Shown piece by piece: positions 63,558 through 64,000 of a DNA stretch of 64,000 nucleotides. The stretch comes from Nocardia terrae. Its GTDB lineage: Bacteria; Actinomycetota; Actinomycetes; Mycobacteriales; Mycobacteriaceae. The notes beneath the pieces are model-generated. The model worked only from the letters and a program-made list of their open reading frames with translations, was not told where the DNA came from and did no database searches. A program made the position numbers and the translations under genes. Where the stretch lies: NCBI RefSeq assembly GCF_009760405.1, contig NZ_WRPP01000001.1, positions 1,674,001 through 1,738,000 of the forward strand, given 5' to 3'. Each line of letters begins with the position of its first letter. Positions within the stretch are counted from its first letter, which is position 1.

Positions 63558-64000
63558 GCTAGTTCGGTTGGGATCACGTGTCCATGCGAGCAGTTGTTGT
63601 TGCCGTCCGCCGCTGCGGTCGTCGGCCGCCAACTGGGATTGAAAATTGCTGGTCAGCGCTGGTGATTTGGCATCAAATTTGGCATCACGACAGCATGGGA
63701 ACCATTGGACCCAGTGGGATCGGGCGGATATCGGGGACGGCGGAAATTCTGTTGACCTGTACGAACGGGATGCGGTGGCATGTGATGGAAGGAGTGGAAC
63801 GGCAACCCGTTGGCTCATAACCCAGAGATCGCAGATCGCGTGTCGTCCGGGCTGCCGGTCGGAATCCTGGCAGACGTCCGCGTGGTCGATGCAGCGGAAT
63901 CGGTGGGATGGCATGGGAATTTCAGTGCCATTTTGCGTGCCATTTTGCGGCCAGAATGGTGGGAATCGAAGGGTATCAGTCGGATCGGGCGGGATGCGTT
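63558..64000. other. Gene-free right edge with direct repeats
   Basis: No convincing coding frame. It holds ATTTGGCATCA twice (63665-63675 and 63677-63687, 12-bp period) and GTGCCATTTTGCG twice (63925-63937 and 63937-63949, 12-bp period). A tRNA-like stretch is at 63811-63834. Paired short repeats around a tRNA-derived core are seen at integrase attachment sites; no integrase gene is visible. Confidence 0.35.
63811..63834 (+). other. Initiator-tRNA-like fragment (anticodon CAT), possible attachment-site scar
   Basis: TGGCTCATAACCCAGAGATC followed by GCAG closely follows the anticodon arm and variable region of actinobacterial initiator tRNA-Met (CTCAT loop and CCCAGAG stem). The 5' arms and the T-arm are missing or changed, so it is not a working tRNA. 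Confidence 0.35.

Noticed and set aside
63811..63834. Functional tRNA-Met gene
   Set aside because: Only the anticodon arm and part of the variable region can be matched; the acceptor, D and T arms do not form.

Overview
The window is high-GC actinobacterial DNA, most like Nocardia or Rhodococcus. Indicators are a DUF5753/DUF397 regulator pair, a TIGR00027-type methyltransferase, an Mce lipoprotein, an oleate hydratase, many TetR-controlled lipid/xenobiotic catabolic genes, frequent GTG starts and ATGA gene overlaps. No rRNA, complete tRNA or CRISPR array was seen. All functional names come from reading motifs, not from searches.

Layout. (1) 1-3.2 kb: the tail of an unknown gene, a DNA methyltransferase with two hairpin terminators, a BKACE (DUF849) enzyme and a TIGR00027 methyltransferase. 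(2) 3.3-7.4 kb: a recombinase module made of an intact tyrosine recombinase, a small HTH protein and an 801-aa protein with eight zinc ribbons fused to a catalytically degenerate recombinase domain. Dyads lie upstream. (3) 7.4-11 kb: an XRE/DUF5753 plus DUF397 pair, divergent from a tightly coupled operon of seven small unknown proteins. (4) 11.2-17.5 kb: an XRE/TPR regulator with a flavin reductase, divergent from a small membrane protein, a protein with a Clp-N domain, a PhyH-type dioxygenase and a small unknown protein; then an MFS transporter and a broken asparaginase gene. (5) 17.5-27.2 kb: a double Lrp-type regulator divergent from an organic-acid operon (SDR, MmgE/PrpD, isocitrate-lyase family, aconitase-like large and small subunits, PEBP). 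The operon ends in an MFS transporter truncated by junctions with a YhgE/Pip remnant and an IS481-type remnant. (6) 27.3-35.8 kb: PucR regulator, phosphatase lipoprotein, CsbD-like and DUF1269-like proteins, oleate hydratase and a membrane adenylate cyclase, separated by decayed DNA.

(7) 35.9-63.5 kb: a large catabolic island built from TetR-controlled blocks. Block A (40.3-35.9 kb) is a TetR gene divergent from haloalkane dehalogenase, thiolase, an Asp-nucleophile alpha/beta hydrolase and a metallo-beta-lactamase-fold hydrolase. Block B (44.8-40.9 kb) is old-yellow-enzyme 1, a CocE/S15 hydrolase and a haloacid dehalogenase. Block C (49.0-44.9 kb) is old-yellow-enzyme 2, an MpaB/DUF2236 protein, an SRPBCC protein, a membrane protein and an SDR, divergent from a TetR gene and then a P450. 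Block D (52.6-57.6 kb) is a TetR gene divergent from an alpha/beta hydrolase, an FAH-family enzyme, an MBL enzyme and an Mce lipoprotein. Block E (58.8-63.5 kb) holds an amidohydrolase, a trans-enoyl-reductase-like protein, a CoA-transferase remnant, an SDR and a decayed TetR.

Two operator families can be read directly in the island. A 17-bp palindrome TGTNNACGNCGYNNACA occurs eight times, upstream of block C, its TetR gene, the P450 and the enoyl-reductase-like gene. A 22-bp element TAAAGCA-N8-TGCTTTA occurs five times, upstream of block B, block D and its TetR, the amidohydrolase and the decayed TetR. A third pair of dyads (TGGAA-N6-TTCCA type) sits in the block A promoter region. This suggests two or three interlocking regulons for breakdown of one or more hydrophobic, possibly halogenated or alicyclic, compounds. 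The right edge carries a stretch resembling the 3' half of an initiator tRNA plus 12-bp-spaced direct repeats, possibly an attachment-site scar.
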